The notes under the pieces are model-generated. The model saw only the letters and a list, made by a program, of their open reading frames with translations, searched no databases and had not been told where the DNA came from. A program made the position numbers and the translations under genes. A DNA stretch of 64,000 nucleotides, taken from contig MU385877.1 of NCBI GenBank assembly GCA_022497145.1, forward strand, positions 1 to 64,000, given 5' to 3'. Numbering within the stretch: the first letter of the stretch is position 1; each line of letters opens with the position of its first letter. This DNA is from Rostrohypoxylon terebratum. Lineage: Eukaryota > Ascomycota > Sordariomycetes > Xylariales > Hypoxylaceae. Positions 20,865-32,081 of the stretch are shown here, in pieces.

Positions 20865-23800
20865 ATGGACGAGGCAAACCATCATCAGGACATCGCGTCC
20901 AACTCAGCACATGCGCCTGGCCAATATGAACCACCCCCTTCCTTCTTCAGGCATATCGATCCCATAATTGCACATGCCTTTTTCTCAACGGAAAATGGCC
21001 GAAAGGCTTTCCGTAACATCGACAACCCAGTGCCCTCCCGCCCCATAGAAGAATGGAGTGCAGAACAGGTACAGGTGTATGCGGACACGTTGCGTGCCAG
21101 ATTCTATGATCGCTGTAGATATGTGCAGCCCCTTGGTTCCTACGAGGCCTTGTATATATACTTTGATGCCCATGATATTTATTATCTTGGTGCTCGAAAT
21201 CTATGCAACGTCATCCACTATCTGTGGGAGGAGAATCAGCGCCTATACCTCGTCAATGCCGACATGACAATTCCTCAAATTGACACCAGCATCCAAGAAG
21301 CTCTCTTCAAAGAAGAGAATCAGAAAAAGCTACGCGATTGGAGTCCCGAATCAGCGACAGACATCATGACGGTGTTCACGCATGGCGAACTAGGTGCAAC
21401 ACATGACCTTTCGGAGGCTCACAATGATACCATTCGTTCGATCCTGATGAATCACTGGATAATTTTACGTCGTGGCGGCCCGGTCAAACCAATGTATCTA
21501 GTGAATTGTAAGTGACCTCACTCGAAAGGATCCCTCGTCCATTATACATCTGCTAACCAGCTGAAAGTTCTGACTCTGCGACCTGCGGAAGATGCTTAGA
21601 GAGCATCTCCTTCTCCCAGTGGTAGCAGACGTCAAAGCAGAGTAGTGAACGGCATAGTCATTGCGGATGGTACGTCGCAATCAGATGGCCGATCGATTTC
21701 CCCTAGCCCGTCTACGACCATCATCCCTCAGACTTCACTCGATGTCCTGCCGACGGCAAGCCAAAAGGAGCGCACCGTTAGCGAACCAGCACATCCCACC
21801 TACTGCAGAAATCGACGACCTAGTAGTCAATCGTATAGCATCGATGATAAGCCTATGCATTCCAGTGAGCCTATTACGGCGGAGACCGATTATGAGGAGA
21901 ATCCTGTCGAAGTTCATGTGCAGGATCCTTCGATACTATATGCTTCCATTGCACCAGCGGCATCTAAGGATATGTCGGCATCAGCAAACAGCCCTACACA
22001 GGACGCCCCTCTGAGCTTTGTCGGACAGGAAGCGGAGCAGATACATGGACAGGCGCAGGTGGGTTATGAGACCCTTCCTTGCACTGCGAATACCCTATCC
22101 GCAGAGGCCATGCCCTTCTATATGCAACCCAATGTCGGTACTCGTCACAGTTCGGCCCGCCCCATGGTTCGACCTCCCTGGCGTCAGTCTTTTGGTCAAT
22201 GGAACCAACAGACGAACGCCCGACCGCGCGATTACACCATGCCGACATATGGAAATCAGTATCACCAACCGATGGCCCAACCACCCCTGGGAGCCTATGT
22301 TCCATATGTACCAAATGAAATCAGCCATGCACGTCAACAAAACAGACCTAAGAATGTCGCGAGCGACGCTGCATTGTGGTTCAGTATGGGAGAAGATCCC
22401 CTCCACGGACCGATGAAATTGTTTTGTAAGAAAGATTCGCCCGATTTTTCTCCCCCCCAGGGATATTCACCGGTGACCGGAAGGCCCCTGGCTTTAGGTC
22501 TTTGTATCGGTCGTGGTAGCCGGAATTCGTCGTACAGCTCTGGGCGACCGTCGATAATTAGCAATGTATCCAGCGATCGCCAGCCCAGATTCCTGGATCG
22601 ACCGTGGCGACAGAACGTGAGGAATACGAGCCGTTTTACACCGTGTGCTGAACATGGCATTGCGACTACACAGCAGAATCACGTCTATAAGGATAAGCGC
22701 TATGTACCTTGCATGAATCAAAGCAAGTACGATAGCGGAAACCCCAAGGAGCATACGTACGACAAATGCCCCTGTCAAAGGTGTGAAGAAAGAGACCGCT
22801 CTATTTATATAGATGGCTTCACAACCTTCATCAACGACTCGACTGCCAGAACGCTGGTGAATCATTTCAGAACCCACTTTGGTTTTCTGAAAGACGCTTG
22901 GGTTATCAGCTCCTCACACGCGATAGTCATCATGTAAGTTGTCTCCAACCCCAGACTACAACTCCCCTTGAATCCTCTTTCCGTGTCCTCTTAGCTCACC
23001 ATATATCCTCTCAAGTTTTCGTAGGGAGCATGATGCCCTAAGGGCCGCCAATACTCCACTGAGGGTACCAGGCTTGGATACAAGTTCCTTACGAGTTGGC
23101 TTCAGGGTGGGATCTCAATATTTTAAGCCAGTTGTTCGTCAAAAGGCGATGAGATGGGCCCAGGACCAGCAAAGCTACAGTGCTGGTCCGACACATCCTG
23201 GGTACCAGCAGGCATCCACCACCGCTGCTGGCCTAGCCACGTTTAGAGTAGGACCTGGAGCAGTTGGACCTTACCGTCCTGAAAGCTCTAACCCAGATTA
23301 CCATACAGAGCATCAGCGGTGGCCAATGCTGCAGTCTGCGGATTGGAACCGTCACAAAGATTACCCGGAAAATATCGTTTGGGTGCGTGATGCCGCTGGT
23401 AATGGCAGGGGAGGTGGTGGTGTCGACTATGGAAATGTCAATGATCGGCAAGAAGAGTTGATTCTGACATCTCGCCGATTAATGTCACTGCTGACTCCAT
23501 TTGAGAAGCAATCTCCGGCAGAAGAGAGCCATCCTCAACAAGTTACCGCTAGGCATACCGAGGGTCAGAGCAGCGACACCGAGGTCTATGACCACGGAAC
23601 CGTGATCATACACCATCGAAAACCCAAGGTCCGACTCCCACAAGCTTGGACTAATGAGCAGCTTAAGACTCCCCCGCAAGAGCATAGAAAAGACTATCCA
23701 ATGTTAACACCCGAATCCAAGCCGGACAAGGGAAAGGGTAAGGCCGCAGGGGGTAGTGGGCACAATGATGACGAAGGTCACTTATCAGCAAGGCGTCAAC

Positions 23801-25161
23801 TCCCATGGATGTCCACAGCATCGTCCCGTTCCCAGGGATCTGTGATATCGACGCCAAGGTTACAGACTATGACCCCGAGTCCACCTTTGTCAGTGCATTC
23901 GCCTGACACGCCCGCTCACCTGCCCTCGTTTGTATCAGAAGAGTGGCTCAACATGGTGAACAATGTCCTCCAGAGACTGATGCGCATGAAGCGGTTGACA
24001 AGCTACGACGTAGTGTTGGCCCTCCGTGGGAAACCTAGAACAGATGCTTTATTTTTTCAGCGGAATCCCCAAGTCCCAGGTGATGAGCACGAACGGCAAT
24101 CATTCCTGCGTCATCTGCGGCGAGCCCTACGGGGAAGCCCAAACAATCTAATTGATTTCAAGCTCCGCAGAGAATCGCCGCATCCAATGTCTGCGATACG
24201 TCGTCAGAAGGAACGTGAACGAGAGCAAGCAATCCTAGAAGAGGAAGCAGAGGGTAATAATGATGAGGTCAAAAGCCCGATACCCCCCCTTCGAATGGCT
24301 CTCAGTCTCAACCCGACCGCAGCCGCGTTTACGTTCGAATTGACCGGCACTACGCGCCCAAAGGACCCGGCTAATCTTGATGATAAGGCATCCGATTCCG
24401 ATCCTTTCGTCGATGATGCACCCACCAAAGGTGGAAGCAAGAGAAGAAGAGGCCATACCAAGAGGAATAGCCAAGAACAGTTGGAAAAAGTGACGGCTGA
24501 TCTCACGGGCTTGCGGACTAAGGTCAGCCCCGCCGACTTTCCAGGTCAAAGCAGGCAGCGTAGCCCAAACAAAGCTGATGAGTATGATGAGTATGCCGGC
24601 GGTATACCTTTGCCCACGACTATACCAGCAAACATGGCTTCCAAAAACAAACGTCCCCATTATAGGCGTAGATACTATAATTCCAAGTCTGGCGATACAT
24701 CAGGTATCGCGGGAACTAAAGCGAGGAAGCCACAGCCATCGACGGGACAGGCCGTTGAACCATCTGGTGGAAAGGGTGGTCAGGAAATTGCAAAGAAGCC
24801 TAGTGGACGAAAGGAGAACCAGGCCCGTAAAGATAAGCAGGGAAAGGCGACAGAACAAGATGCTTCAATCCCAAAGATTGTTCTCCCAGAGACTGAATGG
24901 CCTACGTTAGGATCTGCCAAGGCACGGAATCAAGAACACCGGCCGGCGTCTGCCATATGGGCAAGTGATCCAAGCTCATTGGCAAACCGACGCATGGCAG
25001 CCCCACGACCGGCACCATCTAGTTCATCCCAGATACCAAGCCAGTCGTCACCCAACATTCGTCCAACAAGCGGGGTCCCCACTCGACAAGCTGACGGTCA
25101 CAAAGACCGGGACCAGCAGGACCAACAGAACCAGCAGAACAAGGGTGCGAAAAAGGGTTGA
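20865..25161 (+). CDS. large low-complexity protein with an RRM-like domain, function unknown
   Basis: Three-exon model: 20865-21507, about 21604-22933, 23025-25161; the frame closes to 1,369 aa. Exon 1 encodes a folded-looking N-terminal domain (FFRHIDPIIAHAFFSTENGR, QVYADTLRARFYDRCRYVQP, YFDAHDIYYLGARNLCNVIH). After a disordered Gln/Pro-rich segment comes a Cys-containing motif (YDKCPCQRCEERDR) directly followed by an RRM-like fold: IYIDGF (RNP2-like), an alpha helix TARTLVNHFRTHFG, SHAIVIM (RNP1-like, split by intron 2), and RVGFRVGSQYF. The C-terminal 650 residues are basic, Ser/Pro/Lys-rich, with a helical block near SEEWLNMVNNVLQRLMRMKR and a Gln-rich end (DQQDQQNQQN). The acceptor of intron 1 (GAG at 21603) is inferred from frame only. 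An RNA-binding role is inferred; no named family is recognised. Confidence 0.7.
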
Positions 25162-25793
25162 TTCAGATTCAGATTCAAGATGAAACACCGCGGAACGGGG
25201 AGTGGGTGGAGGATATTGGCCGACTATGAGGAAGTGATTCAAAGTTTCGTTTCTAGAGAGCATATGGAGAAAGGAGTGTGTTCTAATCTCCTTTATCATG
25301 ACGCTCTCGATTTCGCCGATGAGAATTTGTCACATCAACCATCACAAGTTCGGGGAGATCAGAGCATTTTCGTTATTCCTCGTTTTTCTTTCGTTTCTTC
25401 GCATAGACTTTTCTCTTTGTCGCGGGACGGAGAGGCGCCGGAAAACTGCAATTCACCGGTGGACACGGGTAGATGGTCGTCTTAGTTATAGAGTCTGGCA
25501 CTTCCTCTAATAGTCGACTTTTGTTTTTAAAGAAGAGACTGGTCCTACGTGATGCTGTGCTATGAGATGAAATTAGCATATGAATGCCTAGTAGATAATG
25601 TGTCCGATGAATTGTATGAGCATAGATGCTAACGAGACAAGGAGAGAAGGAACGATATGGACGGCGGCATGTTGATGTTTTTGGTTCTTAAGGTTCTTAA
25701 TATTCACAAGGTCGGTTCTTATTATAATAACATGGCACAGCAGTACCATCTACTGCCAAGCCTGTATTTCTCCATAACTCTGGCTATAGTTAT
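25162..25793. other. convergent intergenic region
   Basis: Between the RRM-like gene (+) and the complex I B8 subunit gene (-). ORFs in this stretch overlap the 3' UTRs and are not supported. Confidence 0.55.
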
Positions 25794-26320
25794 TCATGAA
25801 GCCTCGTCGCCTTTCACTAATTGTGTGACGGCTTCCTCGATTTCCTTGTCCGAGAGTCCTATTTGCGACGAAGTGTTAGCACCAACTTGTCAAAACACTC
25901 ACACTACCGTTCATGATTGTTTCGCATACCTTCTAATGACTTTGCCTTCTCCTTTCCGAACTCTGCCAGTTGTACTTTGTCAGTCACCCCTGTGCTATTA
26001 CGTCGTTACGTCGTTGGTGGTGGACAGACCATATCTCGCATAGACCTTAGGTAATGTGCCAAACGCTTCTCGTAGTAGTATAGGTGTATAGGGATTGTTC
26101 TTTTTCATGGTAGGGTACGATCGTGTCAGGAATGTCCTAAAGGTAAGAAAGGTAGAGAGGGAGACAGTCAGCCAGCTCCAATTTTCAATATATTCAATAT
26201 AGTGTGGGATGAGGCTATTCGAAATCGCGCTCACCTTGTCGTAGCACTTCCCTCTCCAGTGTGACAGAAAGCGAAGCGAACCTCTTTCAAGGCCTTTGCA
26301 AAAGCATATTTGCCCGACAT
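25794..26320 (-). CDS. NADH:ubiquinone oxidoreductase B8 subunit (NDUFA2 family)
   Basis: Accessory subunit of mitochondrial complex I with a thioredoxin-like fold. Four exons on minus: 26320-26235, 26136-26030, 25962-25930, 25858-25794; 96 aa, the normal length. Blocks: MSGKYAFAKALKEVRFAFCH, TRTFLTRSYPTMKKNNPYTP, ILLREAFGTLPKVYARYEFG, KEKAKSLEGLSDKEIEEAVT. The gene is missed by simple ORF finding because the third exon is only 33 nt. Intron 2 starts with GTCTGT rather than GTAAGT, but the frame and the family match demand it. It shares a divergent promoter of about 0.7 kb with the mitochondrial pyruvate carrier gene, suggesting coordinated expression. Confidence 0.9.
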
Positions 26321-27015
26321 CTTCGATATTAGTACCTTGCGATCGAAAATGGGGGGGCCTGATCTAGGTTATTGGGGTTATTGGAGGTTCCGTCGCAATC
26401 AAATGTTAGAAAGCTTCGAGCTTCGAAGTGTTGTAGCGTTAGCATTGTAGCATTGAAGCGTTGAAGCCGACGAATTGACGTCGATTTGTGCATAAAAGTG
26501 TCCCTCCAATCAAGTAGCGTGCATTAACGATTTGGTGATTTATGAACTTTGTGCATTTTCACTAGTACGTGACCGTGATGTCACTCTCGGATGGATGTAC
26601 CCAAGTATTGATGTACATTGTACCCAGGTCCCAAGTACCTAGAGGTATTCTAGAAACACATGTGCAGTGCTCAACTGAACTGCAGTGCTCAACTGTTCAA
26701 CTGTTCAACATCCCCTGCATCATATGTATCTACCTACGTACCCATATGTATGTATCTCCCTATCTTATCTCCGGAACCCCAACCTTCGACCTAGAAACCC
26801 CAACTAAAATTAGGTATCCTAATATCGGACCCGCGACTTGTGAATCTCTTTATTCTGACCACATTTCACCATTCATCCGTCAATAGGAAAGGTCGCGAGC
26901 AAGGAAGAAAACGAAGCAATAAGGTTCAGGTGTTTCGCCTCTACACCGTCATACCTACCAAAAAGCTCCAATTCCTATTGATCAAACCTCGACTTCGATC
27001 CATCCCTAAAAGAAA
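26321..27015. other. divergent promoter of two mitochondrial genes
   Basis: No ORF supported. Contains GTAGCATTGAAGCGTTGAAG-like direct repeats near 26434-26468 and CAACTG direct repeats at 26671-26706. Confidence 0.5.
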
Positions 27016-27590
27016 ATGCCTGCCACAACTACCCTTTTCCGCGCCGCCCGGCCGATATTTCAACAGTCTGCATCGCGTGCCGTCTTCCGTGCCAGCTTCC
27101 CTCAGACCGGTCGTCGCTTCGCCAGCACCGCAGCAAATGGCGAGGCCGTCTCACAAAGCTGGCTCCAGCGCATGTGGAACAGTCCCGTTGGCTTAAAAAC
27201 CGTCCACTTCTGGTAAGTCCATCTTCATCCCTCCCTTGCGTCTTCGCACAAATATGTCACGAGCGCAACCGTCGCTAATGATCGATGTTGCTTCCGCACC
27301 GTAGGGCGCCTATCATGAAATGGGTTCTCGTCATCGCCGGTATCTCTGACTTCGCCCGACCTGCCGACAAGCTGTCCCTAACTCAGAACGGTGCGTTGAC
27401 GGCCACCGGTCTCATCTGGACTCGCTGGTGTTTCGTCATCACTCCCCAAAACTACCTTCTCGCTGCCGTCAACTTCTTCCTTGGCATTGTCGGTATCACA
27501 CAATGTACTCGTATCTTCCTCTACCGCGCCTCCCAAAAGAACCTACCCGCGGCCGCCGAATCGGAGGTTAAGGAGGCCGTCAAGTCATAA
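27016..27590 (+). CDS. MPC2: mitochondrial pyruvate carrier subunit (MPC2/MPC3 type)
   Basis: Subunit of the inner-membrane pyruvate transporter, which works as a heterodimer with MPC1. Exons 27016-27212 and 27305-27590; 160 aa. The N terminus (about 40 residues, Arg/Ser/Ala rich) is a typical mitochondrial presequence. Family core: MWNSPVGLKTVHFWAPIMKW, VIAGISDFARPADKLSLTQN, ATGLIWTRWCFVITPQNYLL and AAVNFFLGIVGITQ; the last two are membrane segments. The hydrophilic tail ends SEVKEAVKS. The intron splits the Trp codon of HFW, with GTAAGT and a CGTAG acceptor. Confidence 0.93.
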
Positions 27591-28150
27591 GCAATGGAGT
27601 TAGATTGAAAAGCCACGATGTTACGTTGATGTGAGGTGATGGAAGAGCATGTTGAGACGGTCGTGATGTACGGTTGCATAAAGAAATGTCAGCCGGTAGA
27701 TTCGGAGTCGTGTCCGCGTTCAAGCATTTCATAAATCACTATAGACTACGGGTTACAATAACATATTTCCTCGAGACGAAAGGAACATAGACGATGGTGC
27801 AGATAAGACTCCCCTTGTTCGTTCTCAATTTGATGAAATGGAGGGAGTAGGAGACCAACTTGTGGGTAATACAATGTATCGATTTGGTCCATCATGAAAA
27901 AGCATATTCATATCTTCTTTCCCGCCGCTCTTGTGACCTCTATCCAACCGCTTTGATAAACTCCCTAGAACCATCCAATGCGCTTGTCCCCGTCCATGCA
28001 ATGCCCATAGCCCTGGTCAGTGGACGTACGACATACCTGACCATCTCGCCTGTATTACTTTGATTAGAAGACTTGTTGCTAAAGTCGTGGGGTATCAATG
28101 TTGTACGTGAACTTACCAAATTCTAAAAATATTGATTTAAATCAGTAATC
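27591..28150. other. intergenic with a possible gene remnant
   Basis: On minus, about 28060-27940, an open frame reads MVRYVVRPLTRAMGIAWTGT, ALDGSREFIKAVG and then TAG. It has no start context and no recognised upstream exon, but its composition is protein-like. It may be a small gene or the 3' exon of a decayed one. Nothing else is supported. Confidence 0.35.
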
Positions 28151-28151
28151 T

Positions 28152-28562
28152 TGAGCCCCTTCTATTCCTTGCTATCAAACTCGTCAAATTGCTTCAACTC
28201 CGAGGTGTCCGTTTCCTGCATATTAATGTGACTTGGAGTAGTAACCCATGATCGACAACGGATGGCTTAGACCCCATTGCACCGATGGACAAGTTTTCTC
28301 CCTTTCCAGCGAGAATTCGTGTCTCAATCCAAGAATGTGGTCAAGTTCATGACAGAAGCTATTGACCATTGACTGGCAGAAGTCTTTGTTGAAAGCTAAT
28401 TCGTATACCCACAATTGTTGTAAAGACCACTGCGGTCTGGACATGAAGGCATAGGCTAACCGAGTTCTGTGGTCTTCGTCAATGGCCAAGTATTCGAGCT
28501 GAAAAACGGCCTTTCCACCCTCTCCAACTTTTTGAGACTGCACCCGGCATCGCTAGAAGGAC
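28152..28562 (-). pseudogene. metzincin-type zinc metalloprotease remnant
   Basis: Minus-strand frame (main part 28543-28223) shows FQLEYLAIDEDHRTRLAYAF, WVYELAFNKDFCQSMVNSFC and then the zinc signature HELDHILGLRHEF (HExxHxxGxxH), followed by a Met-turn, LSIMGYY. This is the layout of secreted fungal metzincin-like proteases. The frame ends at TAA after KSH. In the +1 frame the sequence continues INMQETDTSELKQFDEFD, which resembles the usual C-terminal extension, so a one-base frameshift near 28235 is likely. The 5' end has only a possible acceptor at about 28562 and no recognisable N-terminal exon. Active-site residues remain, but the gene appears truncated and broken. The surrounding 28.1-29.0 kb is AT-rich. 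Confidence 0.6.
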
Positions 28563-29139
28563 CATCTCATTTCTTAAAAGCTTTCAGCCGATAAGACTCC
28601 TGTTGTTGAAAAACAACCAAGTAAGATAGCAAGTATGCAGATGACTAGCCAACAGATACAGAACACTCGTATTCTTGTTAATGAGGATATTATTTGGTTA
28701 GGCAATACTAGGTGGAAGAATGTGAAAAAGCCTTCATTCTGGACTATCTTCTACAGTCCCAAGCTTGTAGGAAGGGCTTGCAACCAACTAGCTGTCCAAC
28801 TCGGGGTATATATTTCTTCGCTCCGTCAAGTAGAAAACTGGTATCTTGAAAAACACTGGGACCGCATGCACTCCCTCCTCTACGTACCGGCCGACGACAT
28901 TACAACATTCACTTAATTCAATACACAACCCTGAGAAAAAGAATTTGGTTTATTCTTTGGCATACTGCCCAATATTATGCCTATCGAATCCATCCGAGGA
29001 TTTTCTTGATAGGCTTTTTTGATTTGATTGAGTTGCTGCTTATAGATGGCTTGCTTCGCCTCGAATTCGAGTGAAATAAGCTCGAAAACTGGGTCTCGCT
29101 TTGATCAATTGCAAGCTGAGAACTCGATGCCCGAACGTT
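28563..29139. other. AT-rich spacer with an unsupported ORF
   Basis: A + strand ORF (28635-28916, 93 aa, containing DIIWLGNTRWKNVKKPSFWT) begins with ATG and reads plausibly, but no domain, signal peptide or splice context was seen. It may be an orphan or noise. The rest is 3' sequence of the SKT5 gene. Confidence 0.3.
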
Positions 29140-32081
29140 CTACATCACGGAACACTCGCCTTCTTGCTGTTTGCCGATCTTGCTTCGAGAGATGCGTTCA
29201 CGTTGACGAGGACCGTTTCTACCAGATCGCTTGAGATCTTCCAGTCGTTCACGGGCTTTCGGGAAATCTTGGCCTGCCAGATTGTCAGCTCAGAAGATCT
29301 TGAACAATTAAAGATTAAAGGTTAGGGTATTTGAACTGGACTCACTGGCTGCTCTCCAATACCAACGCTTTGCGTCCTCCAAATTTGCAGGCACGCCGAT
29401 CCCGACTTCGGTAAAGTAGCCCATGGCATACTCCGCCTTCGCCAAGCCAGCTTGAGCTGCTTTCCTGGCCCATAGATATGCCTCAGTGTCGCTCTGTTGC
29501 AAAACACCCTCGCTTCCCGTCAAATACCATCCACTGAGAGCCAGTTCGGATTGATGTTCCTCCTGCGTCGCAGCCCGGCTATACCACATTATAGATAACC
29601 GTGGATCGACGGGACATCCCATCAAGCCGTACTCATAAGCGCAGCCCATCCTGAATTGACTAAACTTGTATCCGAGCTGGGCTGCCTGTTCAAATAGTTG
29701 TAGAGCATATGCCTCATCGCGCAGGATAGCATCGTTTGGCTGTGCTGATTCATATAGGAGTCCTAGTTCGTGCAGAGCGTGAGGGTTCTCCGGGTCTGCG
29801 CGTTCGGCCGCTCGTTTCAACCACCCAACAGCTTCCCGAGGATTTTTAGGCTGACCAAGCAGTCCTTTGAGCATGATCATTCCAACCTTGTACATCGCCG
29901 GGGTGTCACCAAGTGTTGCGGCGCGCTTGTACCATTGAATTGCTTTCAGTGGATCCTTGCGTGTGCCACCACCCTCATCATTGCCGAGTTCACAGCAGAC
30001 AGCTGTCCGATAAGCTGCCGCAGCGTGTCCCATTTTCGCAGCGGATTGATATAGTGTGAATGCTTCCTTGTTATCCGTCTCTCCAAGCGCACCGCGACCC
30101 ATGCAATCCGCTAGGAAGAACATGGCATCGCTATTTTGCGCACTGACGAGTTTCTTCAAAATTTTGTGCGCGTCCATCAGGTATCGTTCGCGGGACCTCG
30201 ACCTTGCCTTTGGATCGGGCAATCTAGGAACGAGAACGTCCGCCGCTTCAACAAGCTTCTTCGCCAACGTGAGCGCAGACTGTTGATCGTTTGGATCATT
30301 CTTGATGATGTTGCGCAAGTGCTCCAGCTCTTCAGGTGTGACGGGAACCTTCTCGGCGACAGAGGTTGGCCTTCCATTCTGCGGAGGTGGAGGCGGCGGA
30401 GTTCGGCCTTGTGCTCCAGCGGCTGCAGGCGGCGTACCACCGGTGTAATTACGAACTGGGGCGGGCTTCTCATTCAAATTAACCATCGAATTTGGCATGA
30501 GGCCGGGCCTGATAGGCGCTGGATGTCCGGAACCGGGTCCGCTCTGCGGTGTTCCTCCTGAACTACGTCTAGGAGGGTTCGGAGTGCTAGGTAAACCAGG
30601 CGCAGCGCCAGGAGGCTTGTACGCTTGAAACCCACCTGGCGGTACGGGCGGCATGTCGCCTACCATTTCAAAAACAGCCGCTTGCGGTTCTCGCAAGTTC
30701 GGTTGTGATTTGGCTCTCGACATCTCAGGCTGGCGAGCAGGTCCAGGTTGAGGCATCCCAGGCTGACCGGGACGCATGTGCTGGTCGAACGACTCTCGTG
30801 GACCCTGCGAAGGAACGGCGTCGAAATCCGGGATATCTTCGCGAAGTTGGTTGCCCAGGGGATATTGCTCGCCGCTCACTCTCTGGTCGTAATATGAATC
30901 ATAGAAATCGCCGATGGATCCTCGGTCTGGCTGTTCCTCATTCCAACCCGGCGGCTGCAGTGATCCGTTATTGTACTGCCCTGGGGGGCCTTGATCAGGA
31001 TACATTCTTTGGGGTGGGGGCCGGTTGCCCGAAGCTGTAGAGGGTCGCATAGGGGGCGGGCCACGTCCAGGAGGGCCGCCAGCATACGGGGCGCTATCTA
31101 CACGAGGCGGTGGCGGTGGGTGCGGCATACCGTTTCTCATGTACTCGTTATTTGCTGGCATTGTCATGCTTCGGCCAGGTGGTCCGAATCCATCTCCAAC
31201 AGGCGACATCGGGGGACCGTATCCATCATCTTGATATCCGTAACTCTGGTCGGGCGGAGGGCCTCGTCTCGGATCGGGATATCCTTGCGGTGGAGGTCCT
31301 CGCCCGCCCCTTTGACTATCCATGGATGGGCGTCCATAATCGTCCATCGTCGGCGCTCGTCGGGGTCCTGGGCCTGGACCCGGACCTCTTCCCGGTCCAG
31401 GTCCCGGTCCATTCTTGGGTGGCGGCATACCAGGTCGCCCTCCGTTTAAATCCATCCCACCCATTCGATTCAAGATGTCTGTTTCTTCATCCAAGTCTGT
31501 TCTTCGACCATGTCCAGGAAAGACAGGGAATGGACTGCCAAAGTCCTGCTCGTTAGGGCTCACCAGGGGGGGTGCACGGTGGTTTGCTAAGAAAAGTAAA
31601 TCAGCTCTAGTCACTCGTTCTTGGAAGATCGCCCTTTACCGTTCGGGTCCGCTGTCATGGCCCGGTCTGGAGGGCCTGGCCGTCCGCCTCGATTAGGTGG
31701 GTAGCCTCTGCCGGGACCCGGAGGGCCACCGCCGCGCGGAAAAGGAGGCCCTCGCATTGGACCACCTCTTCCTCCAGCTCCGGGCGGGGGAGGGCGACCT
31801 CCTCTACCGGGACCACCAGGTCCAGGAGAACCATACATGTCTTGCGGCGGGTAGCCTTGATTGGGAGGCGGTCGTCTACCGTAATTCATGTCTTGTGGTG
31901 GGCCGTAATCTTGCTGGTAACCATTGCCGTATTCGTCATATCCATAATCGTAACCATCTTGGTATTGGTCGTACTGTTGAGGCGCCTGAGGGTATCCCTC
32001 TCGAGGAGGACCGCGAGGCGCACGCGCTGCAGGCCCAGCATAAGGACGCTGCTGATCTTGATATCCGCCGTTATATGCCAT
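29140..32081 (-). CDS. SKT5: Skt5/Chs4-like chitin synthase III activator, Sel1 repeats, CaaX end
   Basis: Activator and targeting factor of class IV chitin synthase (Chs3) at septa and growth sites. Minus-strand exons: 32081-31640, 31586-29346, 29273-29140; 938 aa. The N-terminal ~450 residues are Pro/Gly/Tyr-rich and disordered (DQYQDGYDYGYDEYGNGYQQ; PGPGPGRGPGPGPGP). Roughly residues 620-900 hold tandem Sel1-like repeats, for example ALTLAKKLVEAAD, YQSAAKMGHAAAAYRTAVCC, WYKRAATLGDTPAMYKVGMI, WLKRAAERADPENPHALHEL and AYLWARKAAQAGLAKAEYAM. The last exon, recovered by splicing at GTGAGT/GGCAG, encodes a basic tail with RSKIGKQQEGECSVM. Its final four residues, CSVM, are a CaaX box for farnesylation, as in yeast Skt5. 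Intron 1 is placed at GTAAAG-CTTAG because only this keeps the frame. Confidence 0.9.
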
